Part shown: one piece after another, positions 1-9,861 of the stretch
Layout of the letters: every line of letters starts with the position of its first letter
How positions within the stretch are numbered: position 1 is the stretch's first letter
Assembly: GCA_017301995.1 (NCBI GenBank)
Contig: JAFLEH010000003.1
Span: 186,001-250,000, forward strand
DNA length: 64,000 nt
Direction: 5' to 3'
Source of the DNA: Verrucomicrobiota bacterium
GTDB lineage: Bacteria; Verrucomicrobiota; Verrucomicrobiia; Verrucomicrobiales; Akkermansiaceae
Notes under the pieces: model-generated
Seen by the model: the letters and a program-made list of their open reading frames with translations, nothing else
The model's database searches: none
Told to the model about the DNA's origin: nothing
Program-made: the position numbers and the translations under genes

Positions 1-354
1 GATGGAAACGGCATCGATATCGTCGCGTGCCAGCACCTCGCGGAAATCGTGATAGCCGGTGCAGGATCCCTTGCCCTGGGTGCCATCCGCGACCGCCTTC
101 GCACGTTCGACCTTGCCCGTGTGCAGATCGCACACCGCCATCAATCTCGATTCGGGCACCCCGCACCAGGTGGGCGTGTGCAGTCCTCCGCCTTGGTCGC
201 CCAGACCGATAACGGCCAGATTCAACCTCGCGGAGGGCGGGAGACTCCCGCCGGGAGCGCGTCCCGCGGCGGCAAATCCCGCGGCGACGGCAAATGTGGA
301 CTTGAGAAAGTGGCGGCGCGAACGGGCCGGCAGGGAGTCGAACGAAGGATTCAT
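1..354 (-). CDS. Gfo/Idh/MocA-family oxidoreductase, Tat-exported (N-terminal part only)
   Basis: Only the first 118 codons lie in the window; the frame is open from the ATG at 354 to base 1. The N-terminus carries a twin-arginine signal (SRRHFLK followed by an alanine-rich hydrophobic stretch), so the enzyme is probably exported folded with its cofactor. It is followed by a Rossmann nucleotide-binding motif (NLAVIGLGDQGGG) and the VCDLHTGKVERAKA segment typical of NAD(P)-dependent Gfo/Idh/MocA oxidoreductases. In Verrucomicrobia and Planctomycetes these Tat-borne members accompany sugar-degradation loci, but the substrate cannot be read from this part. A palindrome (383-400) lies just upstream of the start and is shared with two other promoters in the window. 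Confidence 0.8.
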   Translation of the reverse strand, partial: MNPSFDSLPARSRRHFLKSTFAVAAGFAAAGRAPGGSLPPSARLNLAVIGLGDQGGGLHTPTWCGVPESRLMAVCDLHTGKVERAKAVADGTQGKGSCTGYHDFREVLARDDIDAVSI

Positions 355-382
355 GGCATGGGATGTTGGTGCGTGCGTTTTT

Positions 383-400
383 CCATACTTGCGGGTATGG
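383..400. promoter_or_regulatory. CCATAC-N6-GTATGG palindrome (copy A)
   Basis: CCATACTTGCGGGTATGG is an inverted repeat with 6-bp arms and a 6-bp spacer, about 30 bp upstream of the oxidoreductase start. Near-identical copies lie upstream of the PEP-CTERM gene (7525-7542) and the beta-strand-repeat gene (23304-23321). It could be a shared operator or a promoter core, since one arm supplies a TATGGA/CATACT-like -10 element. Copy A lacks the CATGT direct repeats found beside the other two. Confidence 0.55.
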
Positions 401-574
401 TGAGAAGTTCAACGGCGGGATTCGAGGAGTTCTTTCGGTTGGCGTCCATTATTTCGGAAGATCACTTCCGGACGGCGGCAATCAAGGTGGGGCACCGCGC
501 TCCGGTAATGCCTGGCTGACTCGCCCGCAAGGATGCCGCCCATCGCGGCCTCCCCATTTCCGACATGCACGGGT

Positions 575-3500
575 CTATCTGACATTGAACGCGAATCTGA
601 AGAATCCGGGATTTGAGGCGGACGGCGGAACGGAGAATTCGATCGTCTCGGTCGTGAGCGTGGTCGATCTTGATAGAACGGCGATCCCCTCGGCCGCGCG
701 CCATGTCACCAGATCATCGGATTCCTGGAGTTGCCATTCCACGTCATCGGCGAGCAGTTGCCTTGTTAGGGTGAAATGCCACGCACCATCGGCTTCCCGG
801 CCTGCCGCAGGTAGAATGGCGCGGTCGCAAACCAATGGATCGCCGCCAAGCGCGTATTCCAGCAGATTTGAAACCCCATCCCCGTCGGGATCGTCATCAC
901 CGGCCAGGTTGAGGTTCTGTTTCCATGCGGCATAGCCGGGGGCGTCGGTATGCCCCGGTGTCGCGACGCCGGCGCGCCAGTTGCCAGCCAAGCCATGATC
1001 AGGATTGAGATGCGGCGCGACGAGAACGAGACTGGACCCGGAGCCGTCGGCGGCGGTTGGCCACGGCGGCGCATCGTCATAAGGAACCACACGGATGGGA
1101 GTGCCCGCCAAGGATAGCGTCAATGTCTCGCCGGCGTTGTCGAGGCTGGTGGTCAGCCACTCGCCGAGGATCGGGAGTCCGGTGCCGTATTTCGCTTCGA
1201 ACGCGGCGCGGTTGCGCACGACGAGTGCGCGCGAACGGGGACCCAGCGAGAGACCTGAGGGAAACGCGAAATCGATTCCCTCCGAAAACCTGAGACCGTC
1301 GAGAATCAGCGTTGCGGTTGTCGAAATGTTATACAATTCGATAAACTCCAGACTGCTTCCTTCAGGAGGGTTATACATGATTTCCGAGATCACCAGATCG
1401 GCCGCCAGATTTCCGGGAACCGCGGCACCGGCTGTGAATTCCAGTGGCGCGCTCCAATGGCTCCAGTGACCGGCCAGATTGCGATGCCTGACACGCGCCC
1501 GATAGGTGTGTCCCGGAAGCAGATCGCTTGCGGGAGGGGAAACAACGGCGTCGAACGATGGAAGTGACGGCGAGCGCCAGACCGGCGTGATTTCATACAC
1601 CCATGGCTGACTGGGATCAAAACCCGGGATTCCGGGATGTCTCACTTCGCCGATCCGCCACTCCATCGCGGCGTATCCGGTGCCGGCGTCCGCCGCAAAC
1701 GGGCTGGATTGGAACACCAGAGCGTTGGCGGGAAAACCGGAGGGACCGGCGTAACTGATGGTGGGTGTGGCGGGAAGCGCCGCGGGTGGTTCACCGGTGG
1801 CAAGCGTGAGCGGGTTGGTGGTGCCCTCGGCCATGGCGTCCAATCGCCCCCCTCCATGCGGATCGGAGGCGATGAAATCCTTCACCCACTTGAGCATGCC
1901 CGGATAATCGGCTGTAGCGAGGATGCGCGAGTCCGGATAGGGACCCTGATTGCCCTTGGAGGAACCGATCGGATAGGGATTGCGATAGAAGATCCCTTTG
2001 TTATTGGCCCGGGGATGCCAGTCCCACATGCGGCGGTCCACTTCGACGAAGCCAGCATCAAACGGATAGAGCGGATCCTCCGGGGTGGCGGGAATGATCC
2101 GCGGCTCGTTGCCGGTGGCAAAGGCGACCGTTTCGTCCATCACCTTCCACGCCTGATCGGAATTCAGCAGGAGGTCGCGCAGTTCCCGGCAGCGGTTCTG
2201 CCATTCGATCCGGATGGAGGTGTGCTTGAGGCAGTTCTGCACTCCTTCGTAGGCGGCGTGTGACTGGACTCCCTGAGGTCCCCAGCGATCGAGTTGTTCA
2301 TATAACAAGTCGCTGTCCCACGGATGGATGCTCCAGCGGCCGTCGAGCGGGTTGCGGAAGTAACACATGTTCTCGAATTCGCGTCGGTCGGTGTTGTTGA
2401 CCGCCTCGGTGATCGCCCGCCACGACGCATATCGCTCGAGATCCACATTGGACCGGAACCACTGCTCGGTCTGGGAAGCGTTTTGATAGCCTTCCGCGAA
2501 TGAATTGATGTCGGAAAAGTCGCCGGGCTGTCCTTTCCCCTGGCCGGTGAGTTCGTTGGCGCCCTGTTCGAGTTGGAAGAGGTTGCCGTCGGGAAGGCCC
2601 ATCGTTTCCTTGAAGTGGTTGTCGAGATTGCCGAACGCCAGATAGAGCCCCCAAAGATCCCCTTCGTATTGATCGGACGGATTCGATTCGGCGGCGGAAT
2701 CGATGACCCGGAACTGGACGAACCGGGTCTTGGGCGCGGCGACGCCGGCTAGATTGAAAAGCTTGAAAGAAACCGCCTCGTCAAGCCCCGCGAGTCCGCG
2801 GTTCCACTCCGCCCAGGGTTCGGCAAGCGACGAGAGATTCAGCGTCCGGACCCTGCCGGCGGGCTGGTTCCGGTCGTCGCTCAGTTCGAGTTCGTGGGCC
2901 CGGTTGAACTTGATCTTCCATTTGTTCTTTCCAACCACGAAGGTCGAGTTCTGCCCTTTCACGCGGTAGCGGACATGGTCAAAGACCCGGCCGCCAGCCA
3001 CCAAAGCGCCTTCGAACTGATAGCTTCCGTTGTCATACGCCGGATTGTATTGGCAAGCCAGGACATCGCTTTCCCGGCCGATCAGATGCCACGGAACGAT
3101 CCGGTTCATGGTTTCCCGGCCGAATGTGGCGGCGGCTGTTGCCCCCGGCTGGACCGCGCCGGTCCATGCGGGCGCGCCGTCATAACAAAACCATGCGAAA
3201 TTCGGCGAGGGATCATCGGCGTATGGCACGCGCGCGGCTGTTAGTCCGCCGTTCCGCGCGCCGATCCGGTAGCGCACGAGATTGCGGTGCTGTTGCGCGG
3301 TGGGAGGCACGATCGCCGTGAAAATGTCATCATCGGCCACCGCGTCGCCCCCGGTTCCGTCGTCGCGCATGGGCAGGGACGCCCACTGTGCCGACCACTC
3401 CGGGTCGGTGAGACGGATATATGAACCCGGCGAGACAATCTGATATTCCAACCAAACCATCGACACCCCCGCGGGGCTGGTGACTTTCGCGGTAACCGAA

Positions 3501-6385
3501 ACCGCTTGTCCGGCAACGGGTGATGCCGGAGCATGGAGCACCTGGCGGATCGCGGGCGGCGCGTCCGGGGTCTCTTCCGCAAACGCTGTGCCGGGGGTGG
3601 GAATGGCCGACCGCCACGAACCGCCCAAATCGCCATCGAGCGACTCATGCAATCGCTGGATCGAGGTGCCCGGCTCGGCTCCAACGGTCGGCCAGGGAAA
3701 TCCGTTCCCATAGCTCACGCTGTCCACCACCGCTCCGGAAGTGTCCACGAGGGTGATTTCCTCTCCTTCTCCATCAAGGTTTCCGACCCACGGTCCGAGG
3801 GCGTCGGGGTAACCGAGATATTGGTTGAGGTGGGCGGGATTCTCGGCAACAACCAGGCGACCGCCTGCAGCCAGCACGCTGCCGGAGGGAAACACATAGG
3901 TGATTCCACGCGAGAATGACCATCCACTCATATCAACCGGCACGGCAAGCGGATTGAGAAGCTCCACGAACTCGACGAATTTCCATTTCCCATCCGGCGG
4001 ATCCGCGTGGATCTCGCTGATGACGATGTGATTTGCGAAAGTTCCGGTGCCATTCGCCGCGCCGGGGGTGGGTTGCGAGAGGTGGACCATCCCATGGGTG
4101 GCGGTGTTCCCGGTCAAAGTGGCGTCGAGGTGGAAGTCGTCGCCGTCCGGCGTGCGGTTGAGTCCCTGGATGGCGAGGGTGTTGGATCCGGCAACCAAGG
4201 TTCCCGCCGGGATGGTCAGTTGATCGGAAACCGGCCCATCCCCGGTGGCTGTAGCGTCGTGACCCAGGGTGGCGGGCGCATTGCGGCGGGCGATCTCCAC
4301 TCCGTTGAGCCATGCAACATATCCGTCATCGGCGGTGATGCCGAGGGTTAGGGAATGATAGGCCGCACCGGCGTCGATCTGGAACGCCTTTCTAACAAAC
4401 AACGAGGCGTTGGTGCCTTTCATCGCCTCCCCGGTGGGGGTGTTGAAAGTGCCGCCCGAGTCTCCATGATAGATAAATGTTCCCGCACCATATTGGGAGA
4501 CATGGCTGTCAACCGTTCCGGGAAACGCTCCTGCGGCGCCGTAGCGGCTGGTTCCGGTGAAGGCCAGCAATCCTCCGCCATCGTGAGTGGCGGAGAAGCC
4601 ACTCGCATTGTTGCCGTTGCGATTGTTGGAATTGTAGCCCCAGGAAACGATTGTATAGGCCCCGGGAGCCAGCGTTAGCGGCTCGGAGAGCGGCTTGAAG
4701 CGATGCCCGCCGGCAGAATCACCGGAGTCGGTGGCGGTGAACGCCACCGGTTGGGCGAGCAGGGCGGCCCCCACCGTGTCATCGGCGGGATCGGTTGGCG
4801 TTCCGCCGTCGTTTCTCACGAAAATCTGGGTGCGGATGGTTGCGGACCCGGCGATCCCGTTGCTGCCGGAATCGAAACATCCCACAGCGGTCACAACGAC
4901 GGGCGCATTGACCGTAAAGTCCATCCCTAGCGAGCCGGAGTAGCTCTGGTTGCCCGAGGTGCCCGCGGCAACGGTGTAAGCCGTGACATCGGGGCCCGCA
5001 CCGGTGTAACCGAAATCGAACGCTCCATTCTGCCATGCCGCATCGTCGAAGACGCCTCCGCCCCGCCAGGCATTGTCCAGCGGCGCAGTCGGCACGAGGT
5101 ATTTTGCGTTCGCGCCCGCTCCGACCAAGGGAACGGTGCCGGTTGCGGGACCGGTACCATAACCATAGGAGGAGTCCGGTGCCAGCGGCGGAAACACCGG
5201 TGCCAAGGCATGCAGCACGGTGACACCATCGGCGGCGACGAGCGCCAGGTATTCCCCCTCCGATTTCAAACTGAAATTGGTGTGCAGCTCGGAGCCCGCC
5301 ACGCGCCGGTCCTTCCCCGAAGCGAAGACGACAAGGTGGCCCCGGCCGGGGACCGTGACCCCTTCCGGAAAACGCCACTTGGTTTTCAGCGTCCGATCGT
5401 CCGTTAGATAGAGGCCGCCCAGCGCGGCAGGATCACCGGACGAGTTGTGGATCTCGATCCAGTCGCTCCAATCGCCATCCCCGTCCTGCAGCGTTCGGGT
5501 ATTGGTGGCCATGATCTCGCTGATGCTCAATCCGCTTTGACGCACGAGGACCGTCGCCTCGCGGGCGACGCTGCCCGCCCCGTTTGTGGCGGTTAGAGTG
5601 TAAACCGTGCTCGTGGCGGGACTGACGGTCAGGTGGTCGAGGGCGGCGACATCCGTCCCGTTTAGTGTCACCCTATCGGCGTTGTTCACCGACCACGACA
5701 AGGTGGCGGATTCGCCGGCCGCAATCACGGCGGGCGAAGCGCCGAAAGCGGAGATGGAGACAGGCTGGAATGCCTCCGCCCGGATGTGGTCGAGGTTGAC
5801 TTGGGAGCCGCTGCCGGTGATTGCCAGCGTGAGCGGTTGCCCGACCGAGGTCCCAAGGTTTTCGGGGAGGATGAGGGTGGCGGATAGGTTACCGTATCCC
5901 GTCGTGTTTGCGGGAACCGAGAGCTGATAGGGAACGGAAACCGCAACGCCGGAGGCATTTCGAAGTGTCAGCGTGATGCTGGTGGCCGCACCGAAACGCT
6001 CGCGCCCCGCCAGCGAGACGCGAACTGCCAACCCCTGGGCGGCGATGAGCGGCGTGGCGGAATCCAGCATCAGCGGTTGGCTCACCGTGCCGGAGTTGAT
6101 ATACAGCACCACTCCGCCGTCGGCCGCGAAATTGAGCGGCGAATCGGGTCGGAATATCCCCGCGCTGCCGCTGACGGTCCACTGCGGAACCACGCCATTG
6201 GTCCAGTTTCCGACATTGGGCGCCAGGACCACCGCGTTTTCCTCAAACGAGGGATTGGAAACCGCCAGTGGGTTTGCGGCAGAGACGCTCGCTCCTAAAA
6301 GACCAAGACACGCGGCACTTGCGAACCGCAGGAATGCCCCGCCCAGGCGAGGCATCGGGGATCGGAGCGCACCTGTGGTCATCAT
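575..6385 (-). CDS. giant secreted lamin-tail / CotH-domain protein
   Basis: This 1936-aa protein has a signal peptide (hydrophobic residues about 15-36, ending ASVSAA). In order it holds an N-terminal jelly-roll-like domain, an Ig-like domain (about 205-280), a lamin-tail domain (from about 285, ISEIMATNTRTLQDGDGDW), a DUF4082-like beta-sandwich module (about 470-640), a second lamin-tail domain (from about 795), a CotH-kinase-like region (about 1120-1480, with NNTDRREFENMCYF and WSIHPWDSDLLYEQ), a third lamin-tail domain (about 1640-1770) and a C-terminal DPDGDGVSNLLEYALGG module. CotH proteins are atypical secreted kinases in some bacteria; activity here is not proven. The ATG overlaps the TGA of the upstream PEP-CTERM gene (ATGA), so the two are probably translationally coupled. 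Likely surface or extracellular matrix protein. Confidence 0.85.
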   Translation of the reverse strand: MMTTGALRSPMPRLGGAFLRFASAACLGLLGASVSAANPLAVSNPSFEENAVVLAPNVGNWTNGVVPQWTVSGSAGIFRPDSPLNFAADGGVVLYINSGTVSQPLMLDSATPLIAAQGLAVRVSLAGRERFGAATSITLTLRNASGVAVSVPYQLSVPANTTGYGNLSATLILPENLGTSVGQPLTLAITGSGSQVNLDHIRAEAFQPVSISAFGASPAVIAAGESATLSWSVNNADRVTLNGTDVAALDHLTVSPATSTVYTLTATNGAGSVAREATVLVRQSGLSISEIMATNTRTLQDGDGDWSDWIEIHNSSGDPAALGGLYLTDDRTLKTKWRFPEGVTVPGRGHLVVFASGKDRRVAGSELHTNFSLKSEGEYLALVAADGVTVLHALAPVFPPLAPDSSYGYGTGPATGTVPLVGAGANAKYLVPTAPLDNAWRGGGVFDDAAWQNGAFDFGYTGAGPDVTAYTVAAGTSGNQSYSGSLGMDFTVNAPVVVTAVGCFDSGSNGIAGSATIRTQIFVRNDGGTPTDPADDTVGAALLAQPVAFTATDSGDSAGGHRFKPLSEPLTLAPGAYTIVSWGYNSNNRNGNNASGFSATHDGGGLLAFTGTSRYGAAGAFPGTVDSHVSQYGAGTFIYHGDSGGTFNTPTGEAMKGTNASLFVRKAFQIDAGAAYHSLTLGITADDGYVAWLNGVEIARRNAPATLGHDATATGDGPVSDQLTIPAGTLVAGSNTLAIQGLNRTPDGDDFHLDATLTGNTATHGMVHLSQPTPGAANGTGTFANHIVISEIHADPPDGKWKFVEFVELLNPLAVPVDMSGWSFSRGITYVFPSGSVLAAGGRLVVAENPAHLNQYLGYPDALGPWVGNLDGEGEEITLVDTSGAVVDSVSYGNGFPWPTVGAEPGTSIQRLHESLDGDLGGSWRSAIPTPGTAFAEETPDAPPAIRQVLHAPASPVAGQAVSVTAKVTSPAGVSMVWLEYQIVSPGSYIRLTDPEWSAQWASLPMRDDGTGGDAVADDDIFTAIVPPTAQQHRNLVRYRIGARNGGLTAARVPYADDPSPNFAWFCYDGAPAWTGAVQPGATAAATFGRETMNRIVPWHLIGRESDVLACQYNPAYDNGSYQFEGALVAGGRVFDHVRYRVKGQNSTFVVGKNKWKIKFNRAHELELSDDRNQPAGRVRTLNLSSLAEPWAEWNRGLAGLDEAVSFKLFNLAGVAAPKTRFVQFRVIDSAAESNPSDQYEGDLWGLYLAFGNLDNHFKETMGLPDGNLFQLEQGANELTGQGKGQPGDFSDINSFAEGYQNASQTEQWFRSNVDLERYASWRAITEAVNNTDRREFENMCYFRNPLDGRWSIHPWDSDLLYEQLDRWGPQGVQSHAAYEGVQNCLKHTSIRIEWQNRCRELRDLLLNSDQAWKVMDETVAFATGNEPRIIPATPEDPLYPFDAGFVEVDRRMWDWHPRANNKGIFYRNPYPIGSSKGNQGPYPDSRILATADYPGMLKWVKDFIASDPHGGGRLDAMAEGTTNPLTLATGEPPAALPATPTISYAGPSGFPANALVFQSSPFAADAGTGYAAMEWRIGEVRHPGIPGFDPSQPWVYEITPVWRSPSLPSFDAVVSPPASDLLPGHTYRARVRHRNLAGHWSHWSAPLEFTAGAAVPGNLAADLVISEIMYNPPEGSSLEFIELYNISTTATLILDGLRFSEGIDFAFPSGLSLGPRSRALVVRNRAAFEAKYGTGLPILGEWLTTSLDNAGETLTLSLAGTPIRVVPYDDAPPWPTAADGSGSSLVLVAPHLNPDHGLAGNWRAGVATPGHTDAPGYAAWKQNLNLAGDDDPDGDGVSNLLEYALGGDPLVCDRAILPAAGREADGAWHFTLTRQLLADDVEWQLQESDDLVTWRAAEGIAVLSRSTTLTTETIEFSVPPSASNPGFFRFAFNVR

Positions 6386-7416
6386 GCGCGGCGGCGGCGT
6401 AGGAAAAGGCCGGCGGCACCTACGCCCAGCAACGCGAAACCGCTAGGCTCGGGAATGAGTTCCAGCCGGAATCCGTCAGCAATCATCAGCTCGTTTCCGC
6501 CCGAAACATTGTTCGTCAGCGTGAGTGTTAGAGTGCCGTCCGTCACATTCACCCCGGTAAACATGTCCTGCCAGTTGACATTCTCGAAGACATCGTCGGC
6601 CTCCGCCCCGGGTTCCTGACTGTAGGTCATATTTCCCGAAGCCCCGGTTGTGTTGAACGCGAGCGTCACGCTGCTGGAACGATTGCCATTTCCGCCCCCC
6701 GTCCACGCCGACGAAACCCGATAGAGGCCGGAATCCAAACCGGTGAACGAAACCGTGATCTGGTCACCCACCCCGCCGCCGCTGTACCGGAAGCTTCCGG
6801 CGTGATCGCCCGTCTCACCGTAGCCATACCACGACCCGGCCGATTCCGCGTATCCGCTGTTGCCGTTGCCGATGACGTGGATTTTCAACACATCGCTCCG
6901 GACTTCCTCAATGCGAACGGCATCGGCAATCAAAAATCCGGTGGGATCCGTGTCCGCCACGGTGATCGACAGGGTGCCGTCTGTCACACTGACAGGCGTG
7001 TAGCCGTTGAAATTCGAAATCCGCTGGAATGCGACGCTGCCATCGGTGTCAAAATTGAGGACCGAAACGCGTTGGTCCTGGACATATGTCCCTCCTCCGT
7101 CGGAAACCGCGTAGCTGGCGGCGCTTGATAGATTCCCCTGGGTGAAGGATGATCGCGCGGCCACATATCTCCCGGAGGACAAACCGCTGAACAAGTAGGT
7201 CGCCGTGTCGGCTCCGCCGGATGAGTTCTGGTACTTCCAGTTGCTGTTGACACGGGTGTTGGTCACTGCCTGCTGAGTCCACGAACCGGTTTCGCTGTAG
7301 CCGGATTCCCCATTGTCAATAAGAAGCGCCGACGCCGCGTGGCCGGTTGAGGGCAATCCGGTTCCGGTCGCTACGACGGAGATTGCGATTAATGCGCGCA
7401 TGTGTGGGGATTTCAT
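6382..7416 (-). CDS. PEP-CTERM protein with two golvesin-like domains
   Basis: This 344-aa protein has a signal peptide (MKSPHMRALIAISVVATGTG), two repeats of about 140 aa that each start with an aspartate/glycine/tryptophan-rich block (IDNGESGYSETGSW and GNGNSGYAESAGSW), and a C-terminal sorting signal: PEP motif (IPEPSGFALLG), short hydrophobic helix and RRRRA tail. The repeats resemble the golvesin/xanthan-lyase C-terminal beta-sandwich, which is thought to bind polysaccharide. PEP-CTERM proteins are processed by an exosortase, none of which is in the window. The gene overlaps the giant lamin-tail gene by 4 bp. A second protein of the same build is at 13051-14121. Upstream are a palindrome (7525) and a direct repeat (7562). 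Confidence 0.88.
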   Translation of the reverse strand: MKSPHMRALIAISVVATGTGLPSTGHAASALLIDNGESGYSETGSWTQQAVTNTRVNSNWKYQNSSGGADTATYLFSGLSSGRYVAARSSFTQGNLSSAASYAVSDGGGTYVQDQRVSVLNFDTDGSVAFQRISNFNGYTPVSVTDGTLSITVADTDPTGFLIADAVRIEEVRSDVLKIHVIGNGNSGYAESAGSWYGYGETGDHAGSFRYSGGGVGDQITVSFTGLDSGLYRVSSAWTGGGNGNRSSSVTLAFNTTGASGNMTYSQEPGAEADDVFENVNWQDMFTGVNVTDGTLTLTLTNNVSGGNELMIADGFRLELIPEPSGFALLGVGAAGLFLRRRRA

Positions 7417-7524
7417 GGATATGGGATTGGGTTGGCGGCGGGAGAATGGATCGTGCCGGGTTCAGCCACGAAGCATTCCGCGTCCCACCGCGGCCATGCT
7501 CCGTGCCAAAGCACCCGGCGCATT

Positions 7525-7542
7525 CCATACCCGTGAGTATGT
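7525..7542 (-). promoter_or_regulatory. CCATAC-type palindrome (copy B), probable promoter core
   Basis: CCATACCCGTGAGTATGT differs from the copy at 23304 at two positions. Read on the minus strand it supplies a -10-like CATACT about 20 bp downstream of the proximal CATGT half-site, the geometry expected of an activator-dependent promoter for the 7416->575 operon. Confidence 0.6.
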
Positions 7543-7561
7543 CAGAACCGCCTCTCCCGTC

Positions 7562-7600
7562 CATGTCAGAATGCTCATTTCTCATGTGTATTTCTCACCA
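7562..7600 (-). promoter_or_regulatory. CATGT direct repeat, 21-bp spacing (copy B), probable AraC-type activator site
   Basis: CATGTC starts at 7562 and CATGTG at 7583, exactly 21 bp apart, followed by a conserved pyrimidine tract (TATTTCTCA). The same pair with the same spacing occurs at 23342 and 24556. Direct half-sites two helical turns apart, the proximal one over the -35 region, are the usual layout of AraC/XylS activator sites. Confidence 0.6.
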
Positions 7601-7641
7601 CGCAGGGACCCGCGTGAAGTGGCGGCATGGACCGTTACGCG

Positions 7642-9747
7642 CTATTTTCCGGCACGGCGAACCGCTTTCCCCACATGAAAGACGGCGATGGTCGCCCGAT
7701 GGTCGGAAACCCATGGTCCGGGGTGCGCCACATCACAAGTGGTGGCGCTCTCCCCGATGATCGCGGAGCGCTCGACACGAATGTCCTTTCCGGCGAAATA
7801 GATGCGGTCGATCCGTTCCAGCACTTGGTCCCCGTACTGCCCGCGACCGGGCACGCCGTCGGGATAGGGCGGGGTCCAGGTGACGCCGGGCTTGGCGACC
7901 TCGTCGGGAAAAACCGTGCGGTAGGCATCGTGCATCCCGGCGTCCGCCAGCAGTCGCGAGCCCTGCCATGCCATCTTGAAACGCAGCGGTCTGCCCGTCG
8001 GGTTCGTCACCCAGCGGTCGATTCCGGATGCCGCGGCGCGCGCGGTCCAGTCGAGGTGGGAGGATTCGTTGAAATCGCCGGTTAGTATAACCGATTCGCC
8101 GGACTTGAGATACGGACGCAACACCTCCAGCGTGCGGAGATAGCCACGCGGGCCGCGGCTGGCATCGGATGCGGCCAGGACTTCGGACTCGAAACGGGAG
8201 AGATCATCGGGAATGTCGCCGGCGCGCAGGCGTTTCCGGATCAGCGCCGCACCGCTGTCCTTTGGCGGCCACCAGTGGCAGTTCACCACGACAAGGCCGC
8301 CCCCGTCCGGCAACTCGGCCCGAGCCGCCGTTAGAAAATCCTCGGTCACCAAGGGGATGCTCGGGAATTTCGAGACCAGCGCGCCGGTGTAGACGGATTT
8401 GCCGGTGCCGATGCCATGCCAGTTGGCGCCAAGCTCCCTCAACAAGGGGGCGACCGCCCCACATTCCTGCACCCCGACGATGTCAGCGCCGGAGTCGCGG
8501 ATGATCGTCGCGATGTCATCGCGCCTTGATCCTCCGAAGGCGGCGTCCGGGAATCCGACATGCGCGGCATTGCCCCCGGCTTCGAGGATGTTGAACGACA
8601 TCACGGACACGCGGCGCGTTTCTCTATCAGCAACCGGTGGCAAAGGCCCAGCATCCCCGGCCAGATTGACCTTTAGCAGGTGAACGGCGGTCCGGTTTCC
8701 ACCGGTGATGTTCCAGCCCGACGGGGCGTAGAGCCAGGCGGGTTGACCATCCTGCATCAGTATCTTCGGCCGCTCCAGCTTCGGATCGCCGCCATAGATC
8801 CGTTTCACCCGTTTCGCGTCATACTCCTGATCGTATGCGGGAATCCGGCCGTATGCGATCTGGGTCCACGCGGTATTGAACTTCAATCCGTCATCGGAAA
8901 CCCACAGCGCGCCGCCGCCGCGAATTCCGGTAACACTGCCGTGGTTGTCCGTCGAGATTAGGCAAACCTTGTTCTTCCATACAAAGGCGCATCCATCCTC
9001 GATGGTGACGCCCCCCGTGGTCAGCGGTCCGCCGGATATCTGATAGGGACCATCGAGCTGTTGTGAGACGGCCACACCATAGACCGTGCCCGCCTGGCTC
9101 CTGTTCCGCGCTTTGAAATAGAGGAGGAACTTTCCACCGAAATGGACCAAGGTGGGATTCACCACTTGGCTGCCAAAGGTCCAATGGTCCGGGTCGGGTG
9201 ACGGGCCGAGGATCAGGCCGTCCCGTCCCACCCTGCGCCACGGGCCGTCGGGAGATTTCGCCACGGCCATGCCGATGCGCTGGTTTGCCGGGTGCGGCGG
9301 CTGATGCCAGTCATCGTTGGCGATGTAGAGCAGCGCATAGGTATCGCCGAATCTGCGGATTTCCGGATTGGATGGGGCGAACCTATCCCATGTCGCCGCT
9401 CCGCTGCCACGCAGGGCCACATCGCGGAAAACAAACGGTCCCTGGGGGCGATCAGCGATGTAGTGGGCAATCTCGGCCGATTTTCGCCATGCCGGATCCA
9501 CATTGGTCTCCGGCCAGCGAGCGACATACAGATGTACCTTGCCCGCATCGTCGGTGATCGGCGACGCACCCCATAGCGTGAAATCTGTTTCCGTTAGCAC
9601 GGGACCCATCCATTCCAGCCCGCGCTCGATCGCGGACCGGGGAACCTTGTCATCCGCGGGCTGCGGGGCCGCGGCCAAAACAAACGACGGCGCATGGAAT
9701 GTCAGGACGAGCAACGCTCCCAACAATCCGCGGGCAGTGGTACGCAT
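7642..9747 (-). CDS. GH43-like glycosidase fused to an EEP (endonuclease/exonuclease/phosphatase) domain
   Basis: About 701 aa from the ATG at 9747, chosen because MRTTARGLLGALLVLTFHAP is a clean signal peptide; an in-frame ATG at 9825 would put 26 residues before it. The N-terminal half (about 40-375) reads as a five-bladed propeller of GH43/GH117 type (ASPITDDAGKVHLYVARWPE, FAPSNPEIRRFGDTYALLYI, DPDHWTFGSQVVNPTLVHF). The C-terminal half (about 385-690) is a complete EEP domain with its metal and catalytic motifs: MSFNIL, VQECG, NCHWWPP, GDFNES, RIDRIYF and VSDHRA. EEP enzymes cleave phosphodiesters or phosphomonoesters. The domain pair suggests a substrate holding both glycosidic and phosphoester bonds, but this is inference. 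It lies downstream of, and probably in an operon with, 9862-12690. Confidence 0.8.
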   Translation of the reverse strand: MRTTARGLLGALLVLTFHAPSFVLAAAPQPADDKVPRSAIERGLEWMGPVLTETDFTLWGASPITDDAGKVHLYVARWPETNVDPAWRKSAEIAHYIADRPQGPFVFRDVALRGSGAATWDRFAPSNPEIRRFGDTYALLYIANDDWHQPPHPANQRIGMAVAKSPDGPWRRVGRDGLILGPSPDPDHWTFGSQVVNPTLVHFGGKFLLYFKARNRSQAGTVYGVAVSQQLDGPYQISGGPLTTGGVTIEDGCAFVWKNKVCLISTDNHGSVTGIRGGGALWVSDDGLKFNTAWTQIAYGRIPAYDQEYDAKRVKRIYGGDPKLERPKILMQDGQPAWLYAPSGWNITGGNRTAVHLLKVNLAGDAGPLPPVADRETRRVSVMSFNILEAGGNAAHVGFPDAAFGGSRRDDIATIIRDSGADIVGVQECGAVAPLLRELGANWHGIGTGKSVYTGALVSKFPSIPLVTEDFLTAARAELPDGGGLVVVNCHWWPPKDSGAALIRKRLRAGDIPDDLSRFESEVLAASDASRGPRGYLRTLEVLRPYLKSGESVILTGDFNESSHLDWTARAAASGIDRWVTNPTGRPLRFKMAWQGSRLLADAGMHDAYRTVFPDEVAKPGVTWTPPYPDGVPGRGQYGDQVLERIDRIYFAGKDIRVERSAIIGESATTCDVAHPGPWVSDHRATIAVFHVGKAVRRAGK

Positions 9748-9861
9748 GATGGGCAAAGCATGGTTCCGCAGGCTCCGCGGTGTATCCGAGGGGCCGTCTG
9801 GCGGGGTGGAAAAGTCGGGGCGCATGGAGTTTGTTGGATTCCGGATCCGGCGGTGCGGTGG

